Program-made: the position numbers and the translations under genes
Source: Prorocentrum cordatum
Lineage: Eukaryota > Sar > Dinophyceae > Prorocentrales > Prorocentraceae
DNA: 64,000 nucleotides
Assembly (NCBI GenBank): GCA_963575745.1
Contig: CAUYUJ010000336.1
Coordinates: 1,061,247-1,125,246, forward strand
Direction: 5' to 3'
Notes under the pieces: generated by a model
Told to the model about the DNA's origin: nothing
The model's database searches: none
What the model saw: the letters and a program-made list of their open reading frames with translations, nothing else
Shown here: piece after piece, positions 11,701 through 20,045 of the stretch
Layout of the letters: each line of letters starts with the position of its first letter
How positions within the stretch are numbered: the first letter of the stretch is position 1

Positions 11701-12895
11701 GAGCCCGATTTGTCTTGGCCACAGCAGTAGCCTGAGTTATAGCTTCTAGGCTGACTTCCCTTACACGACGTTCTCGTTCGTGTCCTGAAGTCTCGGGTCC
11801 CTTGGGAAAGTCAAGGGTATCGAGATCAGGGAGGAAAGAGGGCTGACGTCCTGTGTGTGCCTGATATGGCGATACTCCGTTATAAAACGTAAACGCATTA
11901 GTAACGAAGATGCCTTCCGCCAATACTCTAGTGAATACAACAAGGATGTTGTGTCTATTCAATCTTTCCTCAATCATGTGGAGGACGCCTCTGAGAATGC
12001 CGCTTCGTGACTCAATTGAAGTAGCGCGTTGGCCAGGTGCTCGGATGCGAAGTTCCGTGCCCTTATTGGCCATCATGGTTTTAGCGGCATCGTTATTCAG
12101 GGCGCCTTCTCCGTCTGAGTATAAAACTTTGAAGGGTCCGTGATAGGCAATCCAGCAGTAGTGGTAGGCGTCGATGATAGCGTCACGTTCTCTGTCGGAA
12201 ATTTCTAGGCCTGCTGCCAGGCGAATACAACGATCCATAATATGAAATATGGTCCGTTTCTTGTAAAACATGAGGTCCATTTCCCCTTCATCGAGCCAGT
12301 TACCAGGAAGGCTCACCGATGGTAGTGTTGAGTTTCCTGGACGTTCCCATGCTCTGCATTCCCGACAGGTATCGCAAACTTCCTTGATCATGTTCAGTCG
12401 AACGTTATCAAGCCCCACCTTTTCGAGGATTAGCCTCATCTTTGGCTCCTTCGCATGATGCCATCGCAGATGCAGTTTTCGGAGTTCCTTTTTCACGACA
12501 TGAGGTTCGTGACTACGGAGACTCTGTAGACTGTGTTGGATGTCGAATCTCGTCCAGTCGGGTAGTCGTGGAGCCCCAGAGCCGGTGGAGGCAAGAGGGT
12601 TCCTTGTAGCTCTCCGTAGTTGGTCCCCTGTGTTAACTGCGTCTGGAGGTGGTGGTACGCCTTGTAGACGGCCGCGGCGGGCCGCTACCTGTGGCACTTC
12701 GCTAGAAGACGCAGAAGGCGTGTTTCCACGCTCGGGGGCGTCTCGTAGCATGTCGTAGCTGCTGGCACCAGATGTCGGATCGACGTTGCCGAAGGATCGT
12801 GGTCGCGGTGGCCTGGCGTGTGCGCCTTGACGGCCACCTGAAGCTGAAGCTTGGCCCTCACCAGGTTTAGGTAAGGGTTTCCACCAAGCTGGCAC
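8777..12895 (-). CDS. pol: Copia integrase, reverse transcriptase and RNase H
   Basis: 1372 codons, entered by a -1 shift within a 210-base overlap. Integrase: zinc-binding H142, H146, C174, C177; catalytic Asp207 (EMDLMF), Asp261 (LYSDGEG) and Glu295 (TSIESRSG); then an SH3-like GDLVDYH...GWNGPFPV. About 320 residues of unrecognised sequence separate it from RT. RT (RVT_2 type): MDIDKAFLKG gives the first Asp, and KHVDDIN at 1014-1020 is the YVDD box with Tyr replaced by His. RNase H: IHSDSGY, YAAEALAA, TIDAESV and TADGHTKG supply the four acidic positions. All catalytic residues are present. It ends at 8777, 366 bp before the 3' LTR. Confidence 0.92.
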   Translation of the reverse strand: MPAWWKPLPKPGEGQASASGGRQGAHARPPRPRSFGNVDPTSGASSYDMLRDAPERGNTPSASSSEVPQVAARRGRLQGVPPPPDAVNTGDQLRRATRNPLASTGSGAPRLPDWTRFDIQHSLQSLRSHEPHVVKKELRKLHLRWHHAKEPKMRLILEKVGLDNVRLNMIKEVCDTCRECRAWERPGNSTLPSVSLPGNWLDEGEMDLMFYKKRTIFHIMDRCIRLAAGLEISDRERDAIIDAYHYCWIAYHGPFKVLYSDGEGALNNDAAKTMMANKGTELRIRAPGQRATSIESRSGILRGVLHMIEERLNRHNILVVFTRVLAEGIFVTNAFTFYNGVSPYQAHTGRQPSFLPDLDTLDFPKGPETSGHERERRVREVSLEAITQATAVAKTNRALRAKTTPDGARLYSSGDLVDYHRPTATKDDHGGWNGPFPVIRNVPERGHIVVKAGSREVIVMYPDARHTLNIECLLTRELGMDNMAMQTVLAYVAHLSAGKPARVFGCISDYKGNLNLSDDSKFHPRVHLALQYLVRNYFRVEHVVAVRLAKSVSSLLAVKYATGSTLIHYDNDISPAFHYYECVGTGLNISQITGSTHSRLIQCLTSRVLSLGFHDDLVKYQHSSNTSGEHESPGNRPSPDTPDASSPSEGRLSTIYEENEEHNIEAMMLEEWYDELRMDLHPTTITDDYLYCVPTIMLPDQCVLVSAFVDEDDIISSDLLGDEPKSRESCLVSLCSTTTDESYSLDSDEYGPYVELCFTSEMSQIVLDQTQLAQLDTDMVATMRVYVSSAAKRAVVVKEDDLLTKADIAAHPKEVSEALYTELKIWIDNRCFEMYDLSKASNIMTSRYVYKWKFVKMGTENVKTIRLRLVLRGFMDTEAFDVETFSGTARRQSQRLLASEAACHPEWILASMDIDKAFLKGLTYEELAHATGEETRMVCFTLPPGSAQVLRTLPGFSSYDESRHCLRCLKPGTGTKDAPRAFSLKLRTTTRAIGLTPTSYDPEFEFSQDLLTAKHVDDINMTGLEKNIDDYVQRVEKVFGKCKLNKHTYTNCAVRYTKNDQGDVIMDQDEYIKQLRPITHPELTGAAADAKATKLITDMFVRLRGALASALLTQIWLMVHAVSLQKIQEPTNLHVRRLNAVTRKLISSPKRITFPRMKPTNEVDIHSDSGYRKLTGEEDDETKGYGIRGANVLRRGNSPQGKSVVHLCDGLCKSHRLQVRSSYAAEALAAAHNLDECYPTLITLHELKAGALTPRQLRDMREVGGLAIKVSLTIDAESVYKSLSSRDLKIPTERTLLGHISWIRELMDIGIVHNVQWCDTRDMTADGHTKGSIDRELLLEVMSGTQSFKYDVKQFVPFRGPEDRDKPKSNQF

Positions 12896-15240
12896 GGTTT
12901 TGCCTTCGGGGTCGTGGTCGTCTGGTAGTTTAAATGGTTCAGCAAAACGACATTTACAGGTTCGGTATCGAGGTGGTTCTTAACACCCTTGCTTCTCGTA
13001 AGATCCCTTTGACATGCTGGACATGGCCAATATACAGAGATGGAATCATGATATTTACACTGCGTAGGGTCTCTGTTATGGCTAGGACTGTCCTTTCGGA
13101 CGTTGTCGATGCATGCCGGGCAAGTAGCCACCTTTGGGATGATACGATCACCGATGCGTCTCATACCTTCGCCTGGTTCAGCTTGATCGGGAAGGTCTGT
13201 AGGATAAGCATGTGCGGTACTTATAGGCGCGTTTCCGCGCGTGGTGTCAATGGCTTTCGCCAGATATACAGCTTCCACGAAGGCAGACTGCAGTCGTCGG
13301 GTGTATTTTTGTGCCAGTGAAAGCTCGGTATTGCACGGTTGTGCGTGCACATGCTGACCGTTACACTTGAGTCGCTCAAAGGGTTTAAGAATTGTCTCGT
13401 CGTTGCTGGTGATATTTGTCGGCTTCTTAATATAGTCACCAGTCGTGTCTTTAAGTCCCGTAGCGCATTGGTCAATGCGTACGGTTGTAACTTGTGCTCG
13501 GTTGGCAAGCTTCTTCCATGGAGAAATATCATCTACCCATGTTCCTGTAGGTTGTTCACGTATAAACCACCTCCGAGCGTCATCTTGGGTTACAGCAATT
13601 TTACCACAATAAGTTATGTGTGGTAAGTCTTCTTTATGGTGCTGTTCCCAAGTGTTGTAGTTGACTTTGTAGTTGTAGTAGGATGGTGGTCCTGTGGTGC
13701 GGCAGCTGGGTTGCAGCATGGCAACTCGTACGTAGCATATAGCAAAGTAATGATCTATAACCTGCTGCACCGAGGGGTCTCCCAGGTCGACATATGTAGT
13801 CTTGTCCAGGTTGCCGCCTGAGGAAAGTCCCCTTGAGAAGGCAAGCTCTGAGATGCCACCCTCACCGCCACAAAGCTCCAACATATCCACGCAGTTGTTA
13901 TGACCATAGCATAGTGTAGCAACTATGCTGTATATGTTAGCGTGTGTGTCGGGCATAGATGTGGGGAGGGTAAGGAACAGGTCATCGTCCTCGTCGGAGC
14001 TTATCAGCTCAACAGGGACGTCAGTACTCCAGGTTGCCATAAGATCCTGTCCGAGTCCTGACAAGTCGTCGCCGCAATCATCGTTTCCGTCTTCAACGTG
14101 CTTTTTAATGCGGCGAGGCTTGATGCCTGCTTCCTTTTCGGCTTTGAGCCTCTCCTTCTGCTTTATACGCGACTCAGTGGGAAAAGCTTGCTCGTCTTGT
14201 TCGTCGGTCTGTGTACTCATTGTCGTGGTTGAATGGGTACATGCGTCAATCGCCAGAGTCGGGAGGGGGAGAGAACAGTCATCTATGATGACGCGTCGAT
14301 GTTTCTGTGGTGATTGAGTCGGCTCGTTTCCGAGCAAGACCGGTTCCTCGGGTTGCCAATACAACCGAGTACTGATGTTGGCAACCCCTGCGGGTAATGG
14401 TGCATGCCAATCATATCCTGTTGGTTGATCGGTAACTGAGATATCCTGAATAACCGCATTGGTATCCAGGTTGATTGTTACACGTCGGATGACTTCAGAC
14501 CATTTTGGTCCTCCCTTATTAGTCGTCACGTAGTGACGGGTGTTATGGTCTGTACGTGTATACGTATTTAAGTATACAGGCACGTTTCCGTGCGTGGTGG
14601 TGCTCCCCAGGATGTTGTCGTTCAAATGACGGATGAGTGTAGTACGTGTCTGAGCTCGCCATTCAGCATGCCGTACTGTATGGCCGTACCAATCCAACAC
14701 ATGTTGTGGCATTGCCTGCTTACAGGTACATGCCCACAGCTTCGAGCTAATTGGTATTGAAGATGCGACCTGCATATACGTACCGCTTGGTGTACTGTCT
14801 TGCATATTGAACCGAATACCGAAATGACACAAACGCATCCGTATTACTGACAAGTTTAGATCTTCCAGGGTGTCACGTACTGGAGACAACTTCCAAACAT
14901 ATCCTGGGGGACCAAATATTATGATCTTCATGCGGAGTTTCTTGGCTTTTATCAACAGGTTCTGGATACGTGACCAATGTGGGGCCACTCTCTTTCCTGG
15001 AGTTCTTACGTACCAGTCACTCGGAGTACTGATCCATATGAGAGTGTAATCTCCACTGATCACCGCACCTAGGTAGCTTGTGCCCACGCTTGTCATAAGT
15101 TTGTTGTGGGAAATACGATCACAAATATAACCTCGTGTGCGAAGGTCGGCACAGGCCTCCCTCGTATCTTCAATGACAAAAGCCCTCTTACTAAGGCAGG
15201 TTACCCCGCTGTCCTTGTTACCCCCCGGCTTTTCAGCCAA
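12685..15240 (-). CDS. Copia polyprotein: unknown domain, methyltransferase-like domain, zinc-binding segment
   Basis: 851 codons, in the same frame as the Tpt1-RING-protease ORF and 13 codons past its TGA. Residues 18-200 form an alpha/beta-looking domain (YTLIWISTPSDWYV, MKIIIFGPPGYVWKL) that I cannot name. A charged linker follows, with a basic coiled stretch (RIKQKERLKAEKEAGIK). Residues 450-640 hold VDMLELCGGEGGISE, resembling the SAM-binding motif I of methyltransferases, then LQPSCRTTGPPSYYNY, in the place of a catalytic Pro-Cys motif, then REQPTGTWVD. Near 680-730 are paired CPAC motifs with His residues, likely a zinc site. The methyltransferase assignment rests on these motifs only; an inactive relative is possible. 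Confidence 0.6.
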   Translation of the reverse strand: MAEKPGGNKDSGVTCLSKRAFVIEDTREACADLRTRGYICDRISHNKLMTSVGTSYLGAVISGDYTLIWISTPSDWYVRTPGKRVAPHWSRIQNLLIKAKKLRMKIIIFGPPGYVWKLSPVRDTLEDLNLSVIRMRLCHFGIRFNMQDSTPSGTYMQVASSIPISSKLWACTCKQAMPQHVLDWYGHTVRHAEWRAQTRTTLIRHLNDNILGSTTTHGNVPVYLNTYTRTDHNTRHYVTTNKGGPKWSEVIRRVTINLDTNAVIQDISVTDQPTGYDWHAPLPAGVANISTRLYWQPEEPVLLGNEPTQSPQKHRRVIIDDCSLPLPTLAIDACTHSTTTMSTQTDEQDEQAFPTESRIKQKERLKAEKEAGIKPRRIKKHVEDGNDDCGDDLSGLGQDLMATWSTDVPVELISSDEDDDLFLTLPTSMPDTHANIYSIVATLCYGHNNCVDMLELCGGEGGISELAFSRGLSSGGNLDKTTYVDLGDPSVQQVIDHYFAICYVRVAMLQPSCRTTGPPSYYNYKVNYNTWEQHHKEDLPHITYCGKIAVTQDDARRWFIREQPTGTWVDDISPWKKLANRAQVTTVRIDQCATGLKDTTGDYIKKPTNITSNDETILKPFERLKCNGQHVHAQPCNTELSLAQKYTRRLQSAFVEAVYLAKAIDTTRGNAPISTAHAYPTDLPDQAEPGEGMRRIGDRIIPKVATCPACIDNVRKDSPSHNRDPTQCKYHDSISVYWPCPACQRDLTRSKGVKNHLDTEPVNVVLLNHLNYQTTTTPKAKPCQLGGNPYLNLVRAKLQLQVAVKAHTPGHRDHDPSATSIRHLVPAATTCYETPPSVETRLLRLLAKCHR

Positions 15241-15279
15241 CAGGCAAGACGACGAGGGGGCGACGTCGCCCTGCCATCT

Positions 15280-18200
15280 TCAAGATGAAGAAGATGTGCC
15301 TGCAATATCTGCCAACATCTGGGCTTCCCTCAGATGCTGGAGCTCAGCACTGCAGCGCGCCGTGGCCTCAGAGGCGGATTGCTCCGCAAATGCTGTCAGC
15401 ATCGATGGATTATCCATCAGCTGTTTCAGCGCGCCTTTGGACCTAGCGTCGCTGACCGTATGCAATTCACGATTAGTGTATCCCATCACTATCTTACGGC
15501 GGGACTGTACAGCGTCCATGGGTACACTTCCACCATGCTGGGCCAGTGTCCTGGCAACAAAACAATCGAACGTCTCAAGATCGTCGATGTTGTCGCCTCG
15601 CATGGTGGCCTTGGCGAGCGTCTCCATCAACCCCTGGGGCAGGTTTCCCTGCAATTGCTTGCGCTCCTGCGCCGGGGTCGGCTCGCCTGTCAGCACTGTC
15701 TGGAAGGACGTGCTGCTTGAGCTCGAGGCGGGTTGCCCCGCAGCTCCAAAACAATCACACCTGATCGACAGATGCCCTGACGGCAACTTTGTCGTCGGCA
15801 TGATTTTGGAGCCTTCTGGGAGCTCCATTTTGACCTGCCCCTTACCAGGGAATATCAGCTTCTCCTGGCCTCGTTCAAGCACGATGATCGTGCGTTTGTC
15901 CTGCATACTATCGAGGCCTAGGATGGCTGGCAGGTCCTTGCCACAGCCTGACACAATGTTCGTCTTGTATGAATCGAGTTGGGCCGACCCCTGGTACTCG
16001 CAGGCAATACTGAATGTGCCTACGGTATCCGCTGGGGCCGACCCTTCTCCCACTCCGTTGATATTCAAACGAGAGCGGGGCTCGAACGTACAAGTACGGC
16101 CATGTGCCTCGGCAGCCTGGACGAACTTACGGCTCGTGTTCTCGCCCATGATGTTGATCTTCGAACCGACGTCGATGAGTATGGAATTTCCACCATCATC
16201 CAAGAACGTCTTACTCGGCTGCTTGATGTGCACAGTTTCTGAAGTGTCGGCTGTGTCGGTAGGCGGGTTTCCCCGCGGCACAGTCGTGCTCCCTGGCGGG
16301 TTACCCCGCATGACACTGGCATGCGACTCGCTCTCGGCCATGCGTGCCAGGTCGATGTACTGGAAGTACGACACGTGCTGGGCGTGATCGCCACGCTCCT
16401 CCCGCCAGTTGGCATACTCATCACGTATGCTCTTATACTGCTCGCGGGTCGTGCGCCTTATCAACGTCAGGTACGAGTGAAGGGCGATGTCTTGCAGCCC
16501 CTCGTTCGTGATGTGATCCCGGTACTGCAGCCACTCCTCGAACTCCTCGTTCGTCGCTGTGATGTTGACGGCCCTGGCTGCTGTTGCTGCTGACGCCACT
16601 GAGGATTCTGATAAGTCTAGCGACGGACTATCAGTTTCAGGATTGTTGGCATCCAGCATAAATGTTGTGTGCGTATTATCCATCTGATTCTGGAAATGTC
16701 GTGCACGCAATTCACGCAGCTGATCAGGGTCCAGTGACATCTCAGCCTCGCCTCCACTCTGGGGAGACATCTGAGGAGTATCATGCAGGTTTCCCTGCTG
16801 AGGCGCCGTCATCGGGATAAGCTGATCAAAATATCCCGTTTCCATAGGCGGCCTTACCTCTTCAGGCAGGTATCCCTGCTGTTGTGGCGGAGCTGTCTGC
16901 ATAGCTAGCATCCTAGACGTCATCTCCTCCACCATGCTCCTCAGCTCCCGCAGCTCTCTCGCCGATTGCTCAGGAGTCTGACTAAAGGAGCCGGTCCATG
17001 GGAAGGATGATGCTATGATGCCAGGTGCTCGGCAGATAGCACATGGTGGCTGCTGGGGATCTCCCTCACGCTGGTTTGTAACGTGGCCCACCACATTTGA
17101 ATTCCAGCATCCTTCGTGGAACAAGTGGTTGCACCTCAGGCGGTAGACACTGTCCCTGGGCTGAAATTCTTCGAGGCATACCGCACAGGTATCTTCCATC
17201 CCAGTAAAGACCTCTACGTCTGCTGCCCTGGGATATACCCGCCGCTGCCTCTCCAGTACCGTCTCGGAGGGCATGAAGGCTGATGGGGGTGTCCCCGTTG
17301 GATTCAGCACCTCCTGCACTTCGACATTTGGCATGGAAGTGGTAGGAGTCACGGCGGGCGAGTTCCCTCGCAAAGGTGAGCCCCTGTTTCTCACCACATC
17401 AAGTGCAGCTGCACGTGACTGATCCCGTACACTTTGCACCGCCTGCCTTCTCCTGAAGCATGCCTGCTGAGTGTGGTGCGTCTGCCTGATGTAGTCAGGC
17501 ACGCCCCTACTGCCAGACGATATTGAATGGGCAGTGGGCTGGACAACCACCTCTGGTGATGTCGGTGAAGGCATGAAGGCCATGTGCGGGTACATGGAAT
17601 GGTCACTGCAGCGCACATTAGTGAGGTTATGCATCTGATCCGCCAATTCACGAACAAATTTGTTCGGAACCCTTGACCCATCAGGGTATAATGGCGGGTT
17701 CATCTGCGCTGGTGGTGGCCTCTGGCCCTGAGACATGCTCGGATGGGCATTAAACGCCGGGATGAAGGCTCGTTGCCGAGCAGGGTCCCGTGGGTTGGGA
17801 CCCTCAGGTTCCCAGGACCAGGCTGGCCTCCACCTCTGCCCACTTGGGTGAGGCAGATTATGGCTCTGCACCTGCTGCACCGCGGCCGCCACTCTTGAAC
17901 GATAGTCGTCAGGTACACTAGCCCTATGGTGGCTTGGTGTGCCAGGCAGGTTTCCCTGCTGACTCGTTGGCGTGCCGGGCGGCATCATGTTGAGGAGGGC
18001 TGTGCTGTGCTCAGCCCTAGCCGCAGCTATCCTCTCCATGAGAGTGCCGTTTGTGGCAGGGCGGACAGGTGTCCCGAACGGGGATTGTGCAGGTGGTGCG
18101 CCCAATGGAGTCATGCCCCTTGGAGTGTGCATGCTCTGAGTAGGGCTTCCATGCATTGGCTCAAACCGAGAAGGTCCGCTTGTAGACAGGTTTCCCTGCA

Positions 18201-19461
18201 TGGCCTGACGATTTCTCGCTGCCATAGCGGACATTGCCCCCTGGCCTGCGGCCCAGGGGTCCTGCTGGTATAACCTGTCCGCCAGCTGTTCTACCTGGTC
18301 AGGGTTCAGCGCGGCTGCGATCTGATCCAGGTCCGAGGTACTGATGGCCTGCCAAGACACGGCACTAGGCCCTTGGCTTGGGGCACGGCTTGGAGCCGCG
18401 CTCCCGGCCTCACTCTCGGTGATCATGAAGATCCGATGGATCTCAGGCTGGTTTCCCAGCTTGGCGGGGCTATAGTGGTCCCCAACTTCCCTTTGGAGGT
18501 AGACCATGGGGGGGTCGACGCCCTCTTGGTCTCGGGACCACTGATATTTGACGCTGGCAGTGCCAACGTCAGCCCACCTGTCAGGGGCAGACATCATTGC
18601 GACAGAGACTCGAGCATGGCGGCTCCCCAGATACTCTGGATTACGCCAGTGCCTTCCCGTGGACAGGTCCTCTACATGAGAGATGTAATACGGTTCGATG
18701 ATGCCGTTATTTCCTTCGGACAAGAGGACTCCGTTATCGGACCAACAGAACTTCATACCATCTTGTATGGCCTTACGCCAATCTACGAAGATGACGATGT
18801 CTGAGTCTGGGTCCCACCCACTGTCCACGGCACGACGGCGAACTGTCGGCGCGAAATGAATGCGCGACCGGCCTGTCCATCTTTTCTTCGTGTTATGCTC
18901 AGGTCTACAAGACAGGCCGTGATACATAATCCCTTCGAAGGCGTGCCATCGAGTGCCATGCATAGCAACTTCGGGGCATGGGGCCGGTCTCCCGGCAGGT
19001 TGGTCGCACAGCACAATGTAGCTGTACAGCGACCATGGAGCTTTCAATGCCCATGAGTGCCCCTGAGAGGCGCGGATGAAGATAGCGGGCTCTCCAGAGT
19101 CCCGCATCAACACCTTGAACTGTAGGCGTTGTTTTTCTTCTCCGTCTGGTTCACGGACATGAACAACTTCCATCATGATGGCTGCTAGTTGGTCAACCGA
19201 GCGCCCATATAGCTGCTCGTTGATGACCTTGGCCTCGTCATACTTTGGATTATACCGAGCGTGTCTTGATTGACCTGTGTTCCACGGATAATGGTCAACG
19301 AGTTCCACTAGGTTAACCCAACCATCATGATCATCGAAGGATTCCAGGCCCCACACAGGATTGTGTGGTCTGTCTGGCGCATGTCTGCATATCCTGCTGA
19401 GAGCTTTACTCAGCTGTTTGAGAATGTCATTGATGTGGGAAGGATTCCAGCTTTCCTGCAT
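15280..19461 (-). CDS. Copia polyprotein: Tpt1/KptA RNA 2'-phosphotransferase, RING-H2 and aspartic protease
   Basis: 1393 codons. Residues 1-257 match the Tpt1/KptA family, NAD+-dependent enzymes that remove a 2'-phosphate from spliced RNA. Seen in order: SKALSRICRH (R26-H27), GLESFDDHDGW, RLQF, RASQGHS (R130, H135), MHGT (168-170), RSRIHFAP (R200, H202), DSGWDPDSDIVIFVD and DGMKFCWSDNGVLLSEG. All family signature blocks are present, including the Arg-His-Arg-Arg set. Residues 754-811 form a RING-H2 finger: CAVC, then C-N-H, LFHEGC, and CAIC. Near 1094 the protease core ILIDVGSKINIMG keeps Asp-X-Gly, followed by ILGLD about 80 residues later. Between them are disordered Pro/Gln-rich stretches with many GN motifs. 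The frame stops at TGA 15280 but is open again directly after it. Confidence 0.85.
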   Translation of the reverse strand: MQESWNPSHINDILKQLSKALSRICRHAPDRPHNPVWGLESFDDHDGWVNLVELVDHYPWNTGQSRHARYNPKYDEAKVINEQLYGRSVDQLAAIMMEVVHVREPDGEEKQRLQFKVLMRDSGEPAIFIRASQGHSWALKAPWSLYSYIVLCDQPAGRPAPCPEVAMHGTRWHAFEGIMYHGLSCRPEHNTKKRWTGRSRIHFAPTVRRRAVDSGWDPDSDIVIFVDWRKAIQDGMKFCWSDNGVLLSEGNNGIIEPYYISHVEDLSTGRHWRNPEYLGSRHARVSVAMMSAPDRWADVGTASVKYQWSRDQEGVDPPMVYLQREVGDHYSPAKLGNQPEIHRIFMITESEAGSAAPSRAPSQGPSAVSWQAISTSDLDQIAAALNPDQVEQLADRLYQQDPWAAGQGAMSAMAARNRQAMQGNLSTSGPSRFEPMHGSPTQSMHTPRGMTPLGAPPAQSPFGTPVRPATNGTLMERIAAARAEHSTALLNMMPPGTPTSQQGNLPGTPSHHRASVPDDYRSRVAAAVQQVQSHNLPHPSGQRWRPAWSWEPEGPNPRDPARQRAFIPAFNAHPSMSQGQRPPPAQMNPPLYPDGSRVPNKFVRELADQMHNLTNVRCSDHSMYPHMAFMPSPTSPEVVVQPTAHSISSGSRGVPDYIRQTHHTQQACFRRRQAVQSVRDQSRAAALDVVRNRGSPLRGNSPAVTPTTSMPNVEVQEVLNPTGTPPSAFMPSETVLERQRRVYPRAADVEVFTGMEDTCAVCLEEFQPRDSVYRLRCNHLFHEGCWNSNVVGHVTNQREGDPQQPPCAICRAPGIIASSFPWTGSFSQTPEQSARELRELRSMVEEMTSRMLAMQTAPPQQQGYLPEEVRPPMETGYFDQLIPMTAPQQGNLHDTPQMSPQSGGEAEMSLDPDQLRELRARHFQNQMDNTHTTFMLDANNPETDSPSLDLSESSVASAATAARAVNITATNEEFEEWLQYRDHITNEGLQDIALHSYLTLIRRTTREQYKSIRDEYANWREERGDHAQHVSYFQYIDLARMAESESHASVMRGNPPGSTTVPRGNPPTDTADTSETVHIKQPSKTFLDDGGNSILIDVGSKINIMGENTSRKFVQAAEAHGRTCTFEPRSRLNINGVGEGSAPADTVGTFSIACEYQGSAQLDSYKTNIVSGCGKDLPAILGLDSMQDKRTIIVLERGQEKLIFPGKGQVKMELPEGSKIMPTTKLPSGHLSIRCDCFGAAGQPASSSSSTSFQTVLTGEPTPAQERKQLQGNLPQGLMETLAKATMRGDNIDDLETFDCFVARTLAQHGGSVPMDAVQSRRKIVMGYTNRELHTVSDARSKGALKQLMDNPSMLTAFAEQSASEATARCSAELQHLREAQMLADIAGTSSSS

Positions 19462-20045
19462 TCCTTCATGAATGTCTCATCCACCGAGCGTATCGGTGGG
19501 ATCTTCCGAAGCGCAAGTCTATCCCTGATCACCTTCGGAGTCCCACTAGTGAAGGACGTGTCACCTGGGTGGCGCAGCTGAACCACTGGCGGGTTTCCCC
19601 GCATCGGAACCTCTGTTGCTGAAGAGGCTGCAGCTCCTGAAGAGGAGGAAGCTGCGGCGGCAGCGCCTGGCGGGATTCCCCGCGGAGATGCGCGACTGGC
19701 GCTGCCCCTGATCTTCGGCACCCAGGTACCCCTCGACATAGCACCTTCATCGGACCTCCTGGAACGGGCCGCCACAGGCGAAGCTGGCGCAGGTGCATGC
19801 CCACTGCGCTCGAAAGCTGCCGCCTTTTTCGCAATGGAGCTGCTGCGACTAGGCGGGCGTCTTCGTTCCTCCATAGGGTCCTGAGGTTGCTGCTTGGGCT
19901 CGGACGCTTGTGTAGGAGTTGCGCCAATCGGCGGCCTCGGAGTTTCAGTTCGAGGCACCTCCATCTGCACGTCTGGCCCAGGGTCCTGACTGAGGGCTCG
20001 TCTTCGGTTTCGGCACCGAGGACGGCTTAGGTGTCGGGGGTTCAC
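19410..20045 (-). CDS. Copia polyprotein segment, Ala/Ser/Pro-rich linker
   Basis: This 211-codon frame bridges the previous and next segments, overlapping each by about 50-100 bases. It is rich in Pro, Arg and Ala (PRPPIGATPTQASEPKQQP) with an Ala/Ser run, and carries two hairpin-encoded motifs (RGIPPG and RGNPPV). Its final residues overlap the start of the Tpt1 domain frame. The paired -1 and +1 shifts on either side are what two opposite indels would produce, so an intact relative may have one continuous frame here. Confidence 0.55.
   Translation of the reverse strand: MNPRHLSRPRCRNRRRALSQDPGPDVQMEVPRTETPRPPIGATPTQASEPKQQPQDPMEERRRPPSRSSSIAKKAAAFERSGHAPAPASPVAARSRRSDEGAMSRGTWVPKIRGSASRASPRGIPPGAAAAASSSSGAAASSATEVPMRGNPPVVQLRHPGDTSFTSGTPKVIRDRLALRKIPPIRSVDETFMKECRKAGILPTSMTFSNS

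Noticed and set aside
15137-16387. 416-codon plus-strand ORF
   Set aside because: Antisense shadow of the copia protease region on the minus strand.
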